Shown: in pieces, positions 39,677 through 53,481 of the stretch
How positions within the stretch are numbered: position 1 is the stretch's first letter
Layout: every line of letters begins with the position of its first letter
Made by a program: the position numbers and the translations under genes
Notes under the pieces: model-generated
Databases searched by the model: none
The model's input: only the letters and a program-made list of their open reading frames with translations
Told to the model about the DNA's origin: nothing
Assembly (NCBI GenBank): GCA_037893225.1
Contig: JAZGUH010000271.1
Span: 1,612,001 to 1,676,000 of the forward strand
Length of the DNA stretch: 64,000 nt
Direction: 5' to 3'
From: Hippasteria phrygiana
Lineage: Eukaryota; Echinodermata; Asteroidea; Valvatida; Goniasteridae

Positions 39677-40736
39677 TTGGTCTGGATGTTGCTGAGGAGT
39701 CACTCTTTTCAACAGTATCAAGATTGTGCGCAATTTCGTTCAACATCAGGTCGAAAAACGCAGTCATTTGGGGCCCAAGTTGCGTGTTGGGGGTCTCGGC
39801 TGGTCCATTGTATAGCGTGTGCAGTAATGCGGGAATGCAGAAAATTCAGTTCGAAAAACGTACTCGCTTATCTCGGCCATCGTTCGGCTGAACGTGGGTC
39901 TGAGGAGCTGAAGATTGGTCTGGATGTTGCTAAGGAGTCACTCTTTTCAACAGTATCAAGATTGTGCGCAATTTCGTTCAACATCAGGTCGAAAAACGCA
40001 GTCATTTGGGGCCCAAGTTGTTGTGTTGGGGGTCTCGGCTAGTCCATTGTATAGCGTGTGCAGTAATGCGGGAATGCAGAAAAATCAGTTCGAAAAACTT
40101 ACTCGCTTATCTCGGACATCGTTCGGCTGAACGTGGGTCTGAGGAGCTGAAGATTGGTCTGGATGTTGCTGAGGAGTCACTCTTTTCAACAGTATCAAGA
40201 TTGTGCGCAATTTCGTTCAACATCAGGTCGAAAAACGCAGTCATTTGGGGCCCAAGTTGCGTGGTGGGGGTCTCGGCTAGTCCATTGTATAGCGTGTGCA
40301 GTTATGCGGGAATGCAGAAAAATCAGTTCGAAAAACTTACTCGCTTATCTCGGCCATCGTTCGGCTGAACGTGGGTCTGAGGAGCTGGAAATTGGTCTGG
40401 ATTTTGCTGAAGAGTCACTCTTTTCAACAGTATAAAGATTGTGCGCTATTTCATTCAACATGAGGTCGAACAACGCAGTCATTTGGGGCCCAAGTTGCGT
40501 GGTGGGGGTTTTGGCTAGTCCATTGTATAGCGTGGGCAGTTATGCGGGAATGCAGAAAAATCAGTTCGAAAAGCGTACTCGCTTATCTCGGCCATCATTC
40601 GGCTGAACGTGGGTCTGAGGAGCTGAAGATTGGTCTGGATGTAGCTGAGGAGTCACGCTTTCCAACAGTATCAAGATTGTGCGCAATTTCGTTTAACATC
40701 AGGTCGAAAAACACAGTCATTTGAGGCCCAAGTTGC
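39677..40736 (+). repeat. 5-mer tandem repeat, copy 2 (partial)
   Basis: Matches the previous block at +1,191 bp with tataaag at 40,431. Its distal monomer switches to the tcatttgaggccc type with gtttaacatc near 40,690. Confidence 0.82.
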
Positions 40737-43226
40737 GTGTTGGGGGTCTCGGCTGGTCCATTGTATAGCGTGTGCAGTAATGCGGGAATGCAGAAAAATC
40801 AGTTAGAAAAACTTACTCGCTTATCTCGGCCATCATTCGGCTGAACGTGGGTCTAAGGAGCTGAAGATTAGTCTGGATGTTGCTGAGGAGTTACGCTTTC
40901 CAACAGTATCAAGACTGTGCGCAATTTCGTTCAACATCAGGTCGAAAAACGCAGTCATTTGGGGCCCAAGTTGCGTGTTGGGAGTCTCGGCTGGTCCACT
41001 GTATAGCGTGTGCAGTAATGCGGGAATGCAGAAAAATCAGTTCGAAAAACTTACTCGCTTATCTCGGCCATCGTTCGGCTGAACGTGGGTCTGAGGAGCT
41101 GGAGATTGGTCTGGATGTTGCTAAGGAGTCACTCTTTTCAACAGTTTCAAGATTGTGCGCAATTTCGTTCAACATCAGGTCGAAAAACGCAGTCATTTGG
41201 GGCCCAAGTTGTTGTGTTGGGGGTGTCGGCTAGTCCATTGTATAGCGTGTGCAGTTATGCGGGAATGCAGACAAATCAGTTCGAAAAACTTACTTGCTTA
41301 CCTCGGCCATCGTTCGGCTGAACGTGGGTCTGAGGAGCTGAAGATTGGTCTGCATGATGCTGAGGAGTCACTCTTTTCAACAGTATCAAGATTGTGCGCA
41401 ATTTCGTTCAACATCAGGTCGAAAAACGCAGTCATTTGGGGCTCAAGTTGCGTGGTTGGGGTCTCGGCTAGTTCATTGTATAGCGTGTGCAGTTATGCGG
41501 GAATGCAGACAAATCAGTTCGAAAAACGTACTTGCTTATCTCGGCCATCATTCGGCTGAACGTGGGTCTGAGGAGCTGAAGATTGGTCTGGATGTTGCTG
41601 AGGAGTCACGCTTTCCAACAGTATCAAGACTGTGCGCAATTTCGTTCAACATCAGGTCGAAAAACGCAGTCATTTGGGGCCCAAGTTGCGTGGTGGGGGT
41701 CTCGGCTAGTCCATTGTATAGCGTGTGCAGTTATGCGGGAATGCAGAAAAATCAGTTCGAAAAACCTACTTGCTTATCTCGGCCATCGTTCGGCTGAACG
41801 TGGGTCTGAGGAGCTGAAGATTGGTCTGCATGTTGCTGAGGAGTCACTCTTTTCAACAGTATCAAGATTGTGCGCAATTTCGTTCAACATCAGGTCGAAA
41901 AACGCAGTCATTTGGGGCCCAAGTTGTTGTGTTGGGGGTGTCGGCTAGTCCATTGTATAGCGTGTGCAGTTATGCGGGAATGCAGAAAAATCAGTTCGAA
42001 AAACTTACTTGCTTACCTCGGCCATCGTTCGGCTGAACGTGGGTCTGAGGAGCTGAAGATTGGTCTGCATGTTGCTGAGGAGTCACTCTTTTCAACAGTA
42101 TCAAGATTGTGCGCAATTTCGTTCAACATCAGGTCGAAAAACGCAGTCATTTGGGGCTCAAGTTGCGTGGTTGGGGTCTCGGCTAGTTCATTGTATAGCG
42201 TGTGCAGTTATGCGGGAATGCAGACAAATCAGTTCGAAAAACTTACTCGCTTATCTCGGCCATCATTCGGCTGAACGTGGGTCTGAGGAGCTGAAGATTG
42301 GTCTGGATGTTGCTGAGGAGTCACGCTTTCCAACAGTATCAAGACTGTCCGCAATTTCGTTCAACATCAGGTCGAAAAACGCAGTCATTTGGGGCCCAAG
42401 TTGCGTGGTGGGGGTCTCGGCTAGTCCATTGTATAGCGTGTGCAGTTATGCGGGAATGCAGAAAAATCAGTTCGAAAAACCTACTTGCTTATCTCGGCCA
42501 TCGTTCGGCTGAACGTGGGTCTGAGGAGCTGAAGATTGGTCTGCATGTTGCTGAGGAGTCACTCTTTTCAACAGTATCAAGATTGTGCGCAATTTCGTTC
42601 AACATCAGGTCGAAAAACGCAGTCATTTGGGGCTCAAGTTGCGTGGTGGGGGTCTCGGCTAGTTCATTGTATAGCGTGTTCAGTTATGCGGGAATGCAGA
42701 CAAATCAGTTCGAAAAACGTACTCGCTTATCTCGGCCATCATTCGGCTGAACGTGGGTCTGAGGAGCTGAAGATTGGTCTGGATGTTGCTGAGGAGTCAC
42801 GCTTTCCAACAGTATCAAGACTGTGCGCAATTTCGTTCAACATCAGGTCGAAAAACGCAGTCATTTGGGGCCCAAGTTGCGTGGTGGGGTCTCGGCTAGT
42901 CCATTGTATAGCGTGTGCAGTTATGCGGAAATGCAGAAAAATCAGTTCGAAAAACTTACTTACTTATCTCGGCCATCGTTCGGCTGAACGTGGGTCTGAG
43001 GAGCTGAAGATCGGTCTGCATGTTGCTGAGGAGTCACTCTTTTCAACAGTATCAAGATTGTGCGCAATTTCGTTCAACATCAGGTCGAAAAACGCAGTCA
43101 TTTGGGGCTCAAGTTGCGTGGTGGGGGTCTCGGCTAGTTCATTGTATAGCATGTGCAGTTATGCGGGAATGCAGACAAATCAGTTCGAAAAACGTACTGG
43201 CTTATCTCGGCCATCATTCGGCTGAA
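40737..43226 (+). repeat. Long block duplicated at 46,449-48,938, copy 1
   Basis: About ten monomers matching 46,449-48,938 at a constant offset of 5,712 bp (24 monomers). Shared rare features include acagtttcaag near 41,141, tgcatgatgctg near 41,350, ttacctcggcc near 41,297 and 42,013, and gtgttcagttatg near 42,676. Differences are single bases (for example cttgctt against ctcgctt near 41,531, and gtccgc against gtgcgc near 42,347). Confidence 0.88.
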
Positions 43227-43248
43227 CGTTTGTCTGAGGAGCTGAAGA

Positions 43249-45628
43249 TTGGTCTGGATGTTGCTGAGGAGTCACTTTTTTCAACAGTATCAAGATTGTG
43301 CGCAATTTTGTTCAACATCAGGTCGAAAAACGCAGTCATTTGGGGCTCAAGTTGCGTGTTGGGGGTCTCGGCTAGTTCATTGTATAGCGTGTGCAGTTAT
43401 GCGGGAATGCAGACAAATCAGTTCGAAAAACGTACTCGCTTATCTCGGCCATCATTCGGCTGAACGTGGGTCTGAGAAGCTGAAGATTGGTCTGGATGTT
43501 GCTGAGGAGTCACGCTTTCCAACAGTATCAAGACTGTGCGCAATTTCGTTCAACATCAGGTCGAAAAACGCAGTCATTTGGGGCCCAAGTTGCGTGGTGG
43601 GGTCTCGGCTAGTCCATTGTATAGCGAGTGCAGTTATTCGGGAATGCATACAAATCAGTTCGAAAAACTTACTTGCTTATCTCGGCCATCGTTCGGCTGA
43701 ACGTGGGTCTGAGGAGCTGAAGATTGGTCTGCATGTTGCTGAGGAGTCACTCTTGTCAACAGTATCAAGATTGTGCGCAATTTCGTTCAACATCAGGTCG
43801 AAAAACGCAGTCATTTGGGGCTCAAGTTGCGTGGTGGGGGTCTCGGCTAGTCCATTGTATAGCGTGTGCAGTTATGCGGGAATGCAGACAAATCAGTTCG
43901 AAAAGCTTACTCGCTTATCTCGGCCATCATTCGGGTGAACGTGGGTCTAAGGAGCTGAAGATTTGTCTGGATGTTGCTGAGGAGTCACGCTTTCCAACAG
44001 TATCAAGACTGTGCGCAATTTCGTTCAACATCAGGTCGAAAAACGCAGTCATTTGGGGCCCAAGTTGGGTGTTGGGGGTCTCGGCTGGTCCATTGTATAG
44101 CGTGTGCAGTAATGCGGGAATGCAGAAAAATCAGTTAGAAAAACTTACTCGCTTATCTCGGCCATCATTCGGCTGAACGTGGGTCTAAGGAGCTGAAGAT
44201 TAGTCTGGATGTTGCTGAGGAGTTACGCTTTCCAACAGTATCAAGACTGTGCGCAATTTCGTTCAACATCAGGTCGAAAAACGCAGTCATTTGGGGCCCA
44301 AGTTGCGTGTTGGGAGTCTCGGCTGGTCCACTGTATAGCGTGTGCAGTAATGCGGGAATGCAGACAAATCAGTTCGAAAAACTTACTCGCTTATCTCGGC
44401 CATCGTTCGGCTGAACGTGGGTCTGAGGAGCTGGAGATTGGTCTGGATGTTGCTAAGGAGTCACTCTTTTCAACAGTATCAAGATTGTGCGCAATTTCGT
44501 TCAACATCAGGTCGAAAAACGCAGTCATTTGGGGCCCAAGTTGTTGTGTTGGGGGTGTCGGCTAGTCCATTGTATAGCGTGTGCAGTTATGCGGGAATGC
44601 AGAAAAATCAGTTCGAAAAACTTACTTGCTTACCTCGGCCATCATTCGGCTGAACGTGGGTCTGAGGAGCTAAAGATTGGTCTGGATGTTGCTGAGGAGT
44701 CACTCTTTTCAACAGTATCAAGATTGTGCGCAATTTCGTTCAACATCAGGTCGAAAAACGCAGTCATTTGGGGCCCAAGTTGCGTGTTGGGGGTCTCGGC
44801 TGGTCCATTGTATAGCGTGTGCAGTAATGCGGGAATGCAGAAAATTCAGTTCGAAAAACGTACTCGCTTATCTCGGACATCGTTCGGCTGAACGTGGGTC
44901 TGAGGAGCTGAAGATTGGTCTGGATGTTGCTGAGGAGTCACTCTTTTCAACAGTATCAAGATTGTGCGCAATTTCGTTCAACATCAGGTCGAAAAACGCA
45001 GTCATTTGGGGCCCAAGTTGCGTGGTGGGGGTCTCGGCTAGTCCATTGTATAGCGTGTGCAGTTATGCGGGAATGCAGAAAAATCAGTTCGAAAAACTTA
45101 CTCGCTTATCTCGGCCATCGTTCGGCTGAACGTGGGTCTGAGGAGCTGGAAATTGGTCTGGATTTTGCTGAAGAGTCACTCTTTTCAACAGTATAAAGAT
45201 TGTGCGCTATTTCATTCAACATGAGGTCGAACAACGCAGTCATTTGGGGCCCAAGTTGCGTGGTGGGGGTTTCGGCTAGTCCATTGTATAGCGTGGGCAG
45301 TTATGCGGGAATGCAGAAAAATCAGTTCGAAAAGCGTACTCGCTTATCTCGGCCATCATTCGGCTGAACGTGGGTCTGAGGAGCTGAAGATTGGTCTGGA
45401 TGTAGCTGAGGAGTCACGCTTTCCAACAGTATCAAGATTGTGCGCAATTTCGTTTAACATCAGGTCGAAAAGCACAGTCATTTGAGGCCCAAGTTGCGTG
45501 TTGGGGGTCTCGGCTGGTCCATTGTATAGCGTGTGCAGTAATGCGGGAATGCAGACAAATCAGTTCGAAAAACGTACTCGCTTATCTCGGCCATCGTTCG
45601 GCTGAACGTTGGTCTGAGAAGCTGGAGA
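43249..45628 (+). repeat. 10-mer repeat, copy 1 (2,380 bp)
   Basis: Ten monomers whose order restarts at 45,629 (offset 2,380 = 10 x 238). It includes cacttttttcaac, the 237-bp unit near 43,607, the aagctt unit near 43,910 and tataaag at 45,192. Confidence 0.85.
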
Positions 45629-46979
45629 TTGGTCTGGATGTTGCTGAGGAGTCACTTTTTTCAACAGTATCAAGATTGTGCGCAATTTTGTTCAACATCA
45701 GGTCCAAAAACGCAGTCATTTGGGGCTCAAGTTGCGTGTTGGGGGTCTCGGCTAGTTCATTGTATAGCGTGTGCAGTTATGCGGGAATGCAGACAAATCA
45801 GTTCGAAAAACGTACTCGCTTATCTCGGCCATCATTCGGCTGAACGTGGGTCTGAGAAGCTGAAGATTGGTCTGGATGTTGCTGAGGAGTCACGCTTTCC
45901 AACAGTATCAACACTGTGCGCAATTTCGTTCAACATCAGGTCGAAAAACGCAGTCATTTGGGGCCCAAGTTGCGTGGTGGGGTCTCGGCTAGTCCATTGT
46001 ATAGCGAGTGCAGTTATTCGGGAATGCATACAAATCAGTTCGAAAAACTTACTTGCTTATCTCGGCCATCGTTCGGCTGAACGTGGGTCTGAGGAGCTGA
46101 AGATTGGTCTGCATGTTGCTGAGGAGTCACTCTTGTCAACAGTATCAAGATTGTGCGCAATTTCGTTCAACATCAGGTCGAAAAACGCAGTCATTTGGGG
46201 CTCAAGTTGCGTGGTGGGGGTCTCGGCTAGTCCATTGTATAGCGTGTGCAGTTATGCGGGAATGCAGACAAATCAGTTCGAAAAGCTTACTCGCTTATCT
46301 CGGCCATCATTCGGGTGAACGTGGGTCTAAGGAGCTGAAGATTTGTCTGGATGTTGCTGAGGAGTCACGCTTTCCAACAGTATCAAGACTGTGCGCAATT
46401 TCGTTCAACATCAGGTCGAAAAACGCAGTCATTTGGGGCCCAAGTTGGGTGTTGGGGGTCTCGGCTGGTCCATTGTATAGCGTGTGCAGTAATGCGGGAA
46501 TGCAGAAAAATCAGTTAGAAAAACTTACTCGCTTATCTCGGCCATCATTCGGCTGAACGTGGGTCTAAGGAGCTGAAGATTAGTCTGGATGTTGCTGAGG
46601 AGTTACGCTTTCCAACAGTATCAAGACTGTGCGCAATTTCGTTCAACATCAGGTCGAAAAACGCAGTCATTTGGGGCCCAAGTTGCGTGTTGGGAGTCTC
46701 GGCTGGTCCACTGTATAGCGTGTGCAGTAATGCGGGAATGCAGAAAAATCAGTTCGAAAAACTTACTCGCTTATCTCGGCCATCGTTCGGCTGAACGTGG
46801 GTCTGAGGAGCTGGAGATTGGTCTGGATGTTGCTAAGGAGTCACGCTTTTCAACAGTTTCAAGATTGTGCGCAATTTCGTTCAACATCAGGTCGAAAAAC
46901 GCAGTCATTTGGGGCCCAAGTTGTTGTGTTGGGGGTGTCGGCTAGTCCATTGTATAGCGTGTGCAGTTATGCGGGAATG
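45629..46979 (+). repeat. 10-mer repeat, copy 2 (partial)
   Basis: Follows copy 1 for about five and a half monomers. It then departs near 46,980, where it has already entered the second copy of the 2.49-kb block. Private changes include caggtccaaaaac near 45,700 and tatcaacactg near 45,907. Confidence 0.8.
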
Positions 46980-48938
46980 CAGACAAATCAGTTCGAAAAA
47001 CTTACTTGCTTACCTCGGCCATCGTTCGGCTGAACGTGGGTCTGAGGAGCTGAAGATTGGTCTGCATGATGCTGAGGAGTCACTCTTTTCAACAGTATCA
47101 AGATTGTGCGCAATTTCGTTCAACATCAGGTCGAAAAACGCAGTCATTTGGGGCTCAAGTTGCGTGGTTGGGGTCTCGGCTAGTTCATTGTATAGCGTGT
47201 GCAGTTATGCGGGAATGCAGACAAATCAGTTCGAAAAACGTACTCGCTTATCTCGGCCATCATTCGGCTGAACGTGGGTCTGAGGAGCTGAAGATTGGTC
47301 TGGATGTTGCTGAGGAGTCACGCTTTCCAACAGTATCAAGACTGTGCGCAATTTCGTTCAACATCAGGTCGAAAAACGCAGTCATTTGGGGCCCAAGTTG
47401 CGTGGTGGGGGTCTCGGCTAGTCCATTGTATAGCGTGTGCAGTTATGCGGGAATGCAGAAAAATCAGTTCGAAAAACCTACTTGCTTATCTCGGCCATCG
47501 TTCGGCTGAACGTGGGTCTGAGGAGCTGAAGATTGGTCTGCATGTTGCTGAGGAGTCACTCTTTTCAACAGTATCAAGATTGTGCGCAATTTCGTTCAAC
47601 ATCAGGTCGAAAAACGCAGTCATTTGGGGCCCAAGTTGTTGTGTTGGGGGTGTCGGCTAGTCCATTGTATAGCGTGTGCAGTTATGCGGGAATGCAGAAA
47701 AATCAGTTCGAAAAACTTACTTGCTTACCTCGGCCATCGTTCGGCTGAACGTGGGTCTGAGGAGCTGAAGATTGGTCTGCATGTTGCTGAGGAGTCACTC
47801 TTTTCAACAGTATCAAGATTGTGCGCAATTTCGTTCAACATCAGGTCGAAAAACGCAGTCATTTGGGGCTCAAGTTGCGTGGTTGGGGTCTCGGCTAGTT
47901 CATTGTATAGCGTGTGCAGTTATGCGGGAATGCAGACAAATCAGTTCGAAAAACTTACTCGCTTATCTCGGCCATCATTCGGCTGAACGTGGGTCTGAGG
48001 AGCTGAAGATTGGTCTGGATGTTGCTGAGGAGTCACGCTTTCCAACAGTATCAAGACTGTGCGCAATTTCGTTCAACATCAGGTCGAAAAACGCAGTCAT
48101 TTGGGGCCCAAGTTGCGTGGTGGGGGTCTCGGCTAGTCCATTGTATAGCGTGTGCAGTTATGCGGGAATGCAGAAAAATCAGTTCGAAAAACCTACTTGC
48201 TTATCTCGGCCATCGTTCGGCTGAACGTGGGTCTGAGGAGCTGAAGATTGGTCTGCATGTTGCTGAGGAGTCACTCTTTTCAACAGTATCAAGATTGTGC
48301 GCAATTTCGTTCAACATCAGGTCGAAAAACGCAGTCATTTGGGGCTCAAGTTGCGTGGTGGGGGTCTCGGCTAGTTCATTGTATAGCGTGTTCAGTTATG
48401 CGGGAATGCAGACAAATCAGTTCGAAAAACGTACTCGCTTATCTCGGCCATCATTCGGCTGAACGTGGGTCTGAGGAGCTGAAGATTGGTCTGGATGTTG
48501 CTGAGGAGTCACGCTTTCCAACAGTATCAAGACTGTGCGCAATTTCGTTCAACATCAGGTCGAAAAACGCAGTCATTTGGGGCCCAAGTTGCGTGGTGGG
48601 GTCTCGGCTAGTCCATTGTATAGCGTGTGCAGTTATGCGGAAATGCAGAAAAATCAGTTCGAAAAACTTACTTACTTATCTCGGCCATCGTTCGGCTGAA
48701 CGTGGGTCTGAGGAGCTGAAGATCGGTCTGCATGTTGCTGAGGAGTCACTCTTTTCAACAGTATCAAGATTGTGCGCAATTTCGTTCAACATCAGGTCGA
48801 AAAACGCAGTCATTTGGGGCTCAAGTTGCGTGGTGGGGGTCTCGGCTAGTTCATTGTATAGCATGTGCAGTTATGCGGGAATGCAGACAAATCAGTTCGA
48901 AAAACGTACTGGCTTATCTCGGCCATCATTCGGCTGAA
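46449..48938 (+). repeat. Long block, copy 2 (offset 5,712 bp)
   Basis: Near-identical to 40,737-43,226. The match stops at cggctgaacg, followed here by tgggtc where copy 1 has tttgtc. Confidence 0.88.
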
Positions 48939-50625
48939 CGTGGGTCTGAGGAGCTGAAGATTGGTCTGGATGTTGCAGAGGAGTTACGCTTTCCAACTGT
49001 ATCCAGACTGTGCGCAATTTCGTTCAACATCAGGTCGAAAAACGCAGTCATTTGGGGCCCAAGTTGCGTGTTGGGGGTCCCGGCTGGTCCACTGTATAGC
49101 GTGTGCAGTAATGCGGGAATGCAGAAAAATCAGTTCGAAAAACATACTTGCTTACCTCGGCCATCGTTCGGCTGAACGTGGGTCTGAGGAGCTGAAGATT
49201 GGTCTGCATGTTGCTGAGGAGTCACTCTTTTCAACAGTATCAAGATTGTGCGCAATTTCGTTCAACATCAGGTCGAAAAACGCAGTCATTTGGGGCCCAA
49301 GTTGCGTGTTGGGGGTCCCGGCTGGTCCACTGTATAGCGTGTGCAGTAATGCGGGAATGCAGAAAAATCAGTTCGAAAAACATACTTGCTTACCTCGGCC
49401 ATCGTTCGGCTGAACGTGGGTCTGAGGAGCTGAAGATTGGTCTGCATGTTGCTGAGGAGTCACTCTTTTCAACAGTATCAAGATTGTGCGCAATTTCGTT
49501 CAACATCAGGTCGAAAAACGCAGTCATTTGGGGCTCAAGTTGCGTGGTTGGGGTCTCGGCTAGTTCACTGTATAGCGTGTGCAGTTATGCGGGAATGCAG
49601 ACAAATCAGTTCGAAAAACTTACTCGCTTATCTCGGCCATCATTCGGCTGAACGTGGGTCTGAGGAGCTGAAGATTGGTCTGGATGTTGCTGAGGAGTCA
49701 CGCTTTCCAACAGTATCAAGACTGTGCGCAATTTCGTTCAACATCAGGTCGAAAAACGCAGTCATTTGGGGCCCAAGTTGCGTGGTGGGGGTCTCGGCTA
49801 GTCCATTGTATAGCGTGTGCAGTTATGCGGGAATGCAGAAAAATCAGTTCGAAAAACCTACTTGCTTATCTCGGCCATCGTTCGGCTGAACGTGGGTCTG
49901 AGGAGCTGAAGATTGGTCTGCATGTTGCTGAGGAGTCACTCTTTTCAACAGTATCAAGATTGTGCGCAATTTCGTTCAACATCAGGTCGAAAAACGCAGT
50001 CATTTGGGGCTGAAGTTGCGTGGTGGGGGTCTCGGCTAGTTCATTGTATAGCGTGTTCAGTTATGCGGGAATGCAGACAAATCAGTTCGAAAAACGTACT
50101 CGCTTATCTCGGCCATCATTCGGCTGAACGTGGGTCTGAGGAGCTAAAGATTGGTCTGGATGTTGCTGAGGAGTCACGCTTTCCAACAGTATCAAGATTG
50201 TGCGCAATTTCGTTCAACATCAGGTCGAAAAACGCAGTCATTTGGGGCCCAAGTTGCGTGGTGGGGTCTCGGCTAGTCCATTGTATAGCGTGTGCAGTTA
50301 TGCGGAAATGCAGAAAAATCAGTTCGAAAAACTTACTTACTTATCTCGGCCATCGTTCGGCTGAACGTGGGTCTGAGGAGCTGAAGATCGGTCTGCATGT
50401 TGCTGAGGAGTCACTCTTTTCAACAGTATCAAGATTGTGCGCAATTTCGTTCAACATCAGGTCGAAAAACGCAGTCATTTGGGGCTCAAGTTGCGTGGTG
50501 GGGGTCTCGGCTAGTTCATTGTATAGCGTGTGCAGTTATGCGGGAATGCAGAAAAATCAGTTCGAAAAACGTACTGGCTTATCTCGGCCATCATTCGGCT
50601 GAACGTGGGTCTGAGGAGCTGAAGA
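48939..50625 (+). repeat. Mixed monomers with ggtcccggctgg subtype
   Basis: About seven monomers. Two carry gggggtcccggctgg and aaacatacttgc (near 49,075 and 49,314) and are direct neighbours 238 bp apart, so this is a single-monomer duplication. A further subtype has gcagaggagttacg with actgtatccagac near 48,975. Confidence 0.75.
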
Positions 50626-52053
50626 TTGGTCTGGATGTTGCAGAGGAGTTACGCTTTCCAACTGTATCCAGACTGTGCGCAATTTCGTTCAACATCAGGT
50701 CGAAAAACGCAGTCATTTGGGGCCCAAGTTGCGTGTTGGGGGTCCCGGCTGGTCCACTGTATAGCGTGTGCAGTAATGCGGGAATGCAGAAAAATCAGTT
50801 CGAAAAACTTACTCGCTTATCTCGGCCATCGTTCGGCTGAACGTGTGTCTGAGGAGCTGGAGATTGGTCTGGATGTTGCTAAGGAGTCACTCTTTTCAAC
50901 AGTATCAAGATTTTGCGCAATTTCGTTCAACATCAGGTCGAAAAACGCAGTCATTTGGGGCCTAAGTTGTTGTGTTGGGGGTGTCGGCTAGTCCATTGTA
51001 TAGCGTGTGCAGTAATGCGGGAATGCAGAAAAATCAGTTCGAAAAACTTACTCGCTTATCTCGGCCATCGTTCGGCTGAACGTGGGTCTGGGGTGCTAAA
51101 TATTGGTCTGGATGTTGCTGAGGAGTCACTCTTTTCAACAGTATCAAGATTGTACGCAATTCCGTTCAACATCAGGTCGAAAAACGCAGTCATTTGGGGC
51201 CCAAGTTGCGTGGTGGGGGTCTCGGCTAGTCCATTGTATAGCGTGTGCAGTTATGCTGTAATGCAGAAAAATCAGTTCGAAAAACTTACTTGCTTATCTC
51301 GGCCATCTTTCGGCTGAACGTGGGTCTGAGGAGCTGAAGATTGGTTTTCATGTTGCTGAGGAGTCACTCTTTTCAACAGTATCAAGATTGGGCGCAATTC
51401 CGTTCAACATCAGGTCGAAAAACGCAGTCATTTGGGGCCCAAGTTGCGTGGTGGGGGTCTCGGCTAGTCCATTGTATAGCGTGTGCAGTTATGCTGGAAT
51501 GCAGAAAAATCAGTTCGAAAAACTTACTTGCTTATCTCGGCCATCTTTCGGCTGAACATGGGTCTGAGGAGCTGAAGATTGGTTTTCATGTTGCTGAGGA
51601 GTCACTCTTTTCAACAGTATCAAGATTGTGCGCAATTTCGTTCAACATCAGGTCGAAAAACGCAGTCATTTGGGGCTCAAGTTGCGTGGTGGGGGTCTCG
51701 GCTAGTTCATTGTATAGCGTGTGCAGTTATGCGGGAATGCAGACAAATCCGTTCGAAAAACGTACTCGCTTATCTCGGCCATCATTCGGCTGAACGTGGG
51801 TCTGAGGAGCTGAAGATTGGTCTGGATGTTGCTGAGGAGTCACGCTTTCCAACAGTATCAAGACTGTGCGCAATTTCGTTCAACATCAGGTCGAAAAACG
51901 CAGTCATTTGGGGCCCAAGTTGCGTGGTGGGGTCTCGGCTAGTCCTTTGAATAGCGTGTGCAGTTATGCGGAAATGCAGAAAAATCAGTTCGAAAAACTT
52001 ACTTGCTTATCTCGGCCATCGTTCGGCTGAACGTGGGTCTGAGGAGCTGAAGA
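50626..52053 (+). repeat. 6-mer tandem repeat, copy 1 (1,428 bp)
   Basis: Six monomers repeated directly at +1,428 bp. It has a distinct set of rare changes: gattttgcgc, tggggcctaag, ggtctggggtgctaaatattgg, tgtacgcaattccg, atgctgtaatg, gattgggcgc, ccatctttcgg and gtcctttgaatagc. All recur in copy 2. Confidence 0.92.
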
Positions 52054-53481
52054 TTGGTCTGGATGTTGCAGAGGAGTTACGCTTTCCAACTGTATCCAGA
52101 CTGTGCGCAATTTCGTTCAACATCAGGTCGAAAAACGCAGTCATTTGGGGCCCAAGTTGCGTGTTGGGGGTCCCGGCTGGTCCACTGTATAGCGTGTGCA
52201 GTAATGCGGGAATGCAGAAAAATCAGTTCGAAAAACTTACTCGCTTATCTCGGCCATCGTTCGGCTGAACGTGTGTCTGAGGAGCTGGAGATTGGTCTGG
52301 ATGTTGCTAAGGAGTCACTCTTTTCAACAGTATCAAGATTTTGCGCAATTTCGTTCAACATCAGGTCGAAAAACGCAGTCATTTGGGGCCTAAGTTGTTG
52401 TGTTGGGGGTGTCGGCTAGTCCATTGTATAGCGTGTGCAGTAATGCGGGAATGCAGAAAAATCAGTTCGAAAAACTTACTCGCTTATCTCGGCCATCGTT
52501 CGGCTGAACGTGGGTCTGGGGTGCTAAATATTGGTCTGGATGTTGCTGAGGAGTCACTCTTTTCAACAGTATCAAGATTGTACGCAATTCCGTTCAACAT
52601 CAGGTCGAAAAACGCAGTCATTTGGGGCCCAAGTTGCGTGGTGGGGGTCTCGGCTAGTCCATTGTATAGCGTGTGCAGTTATGCTGTAATGCAGAAAAAT
52701 CAGTTCGAAAAACTTACTTGCTTATCTCGGCCATCTTTCGGCTGAACGTGGGTCTGAGGAGCTGAAGATTGGTTTTCATGTTGCTGAGGAGTCACTCTTT
52801 TCAACAGTATCAAGATTGGGCGCAATTCCGTTCAACATCAGGTCGAAAAACGCAGTCATTTGGGGCCCAAGTTGCGTGGTGGGGGTCTCGGCTAGTCCAT
52901 TGTATAGCGTGTGCAGTTATGCTGGAATGCAGAAAAATCAGTTCGAAAAACTTACTTGCTTATCTCGGCCATCTTTCGGCTGAACATGGGTCTGAGGAGC
53001 TGAAGATTGGTTTTCATGTTGCTGAGGAGTCACTCTTTTCAACAGTATCAAGATTGTGCGCAATTTCGTTCAACATCAGGTCGAAAAACGCAGTCATTTG
53101 GGGCTCAAGTTGCGTGGTGGGGGTCTCGGCTAGTTCATTGTATAGCGTGTGCAGTTATGCGGGAATGCAGACAAATCCGTTCGAAAAACGTACTCGCTTA
53201 TCTCGGCCATCATTCGGCTGAACGTGGGTCTGAGGAGCTGAAGATTGGTCTGGATGTTGCTGAGGAGTCACGCTTTCCAACAGTATCAAGACTGTGCGCA
53301 ATTTCGTTCAACATCAGGTCGAAAAACGCAGTCATTTGGGGCCCAAGTTGCGTGGTGGGGTCTCGGCTAGTCCTTTGAATAGCGTGTGCAGTTATGCGGA
53401 AATGCAGAAAAATCAGTTCGAAAAACTTACTTGCTTATCTCGGCCATCGTTCGGCTGAACGTGGGTCTGAGGAGCTGAAGA
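52054..53481 (+). repeat. 6-mer tandem repeat, copy 2 (1,428 bp)
   Basis: Same six monomers and the same rare changes as 50,626-52,053. I found no difference between the two copies by eye, so this duplication looks recent. Confidence 0.92.
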
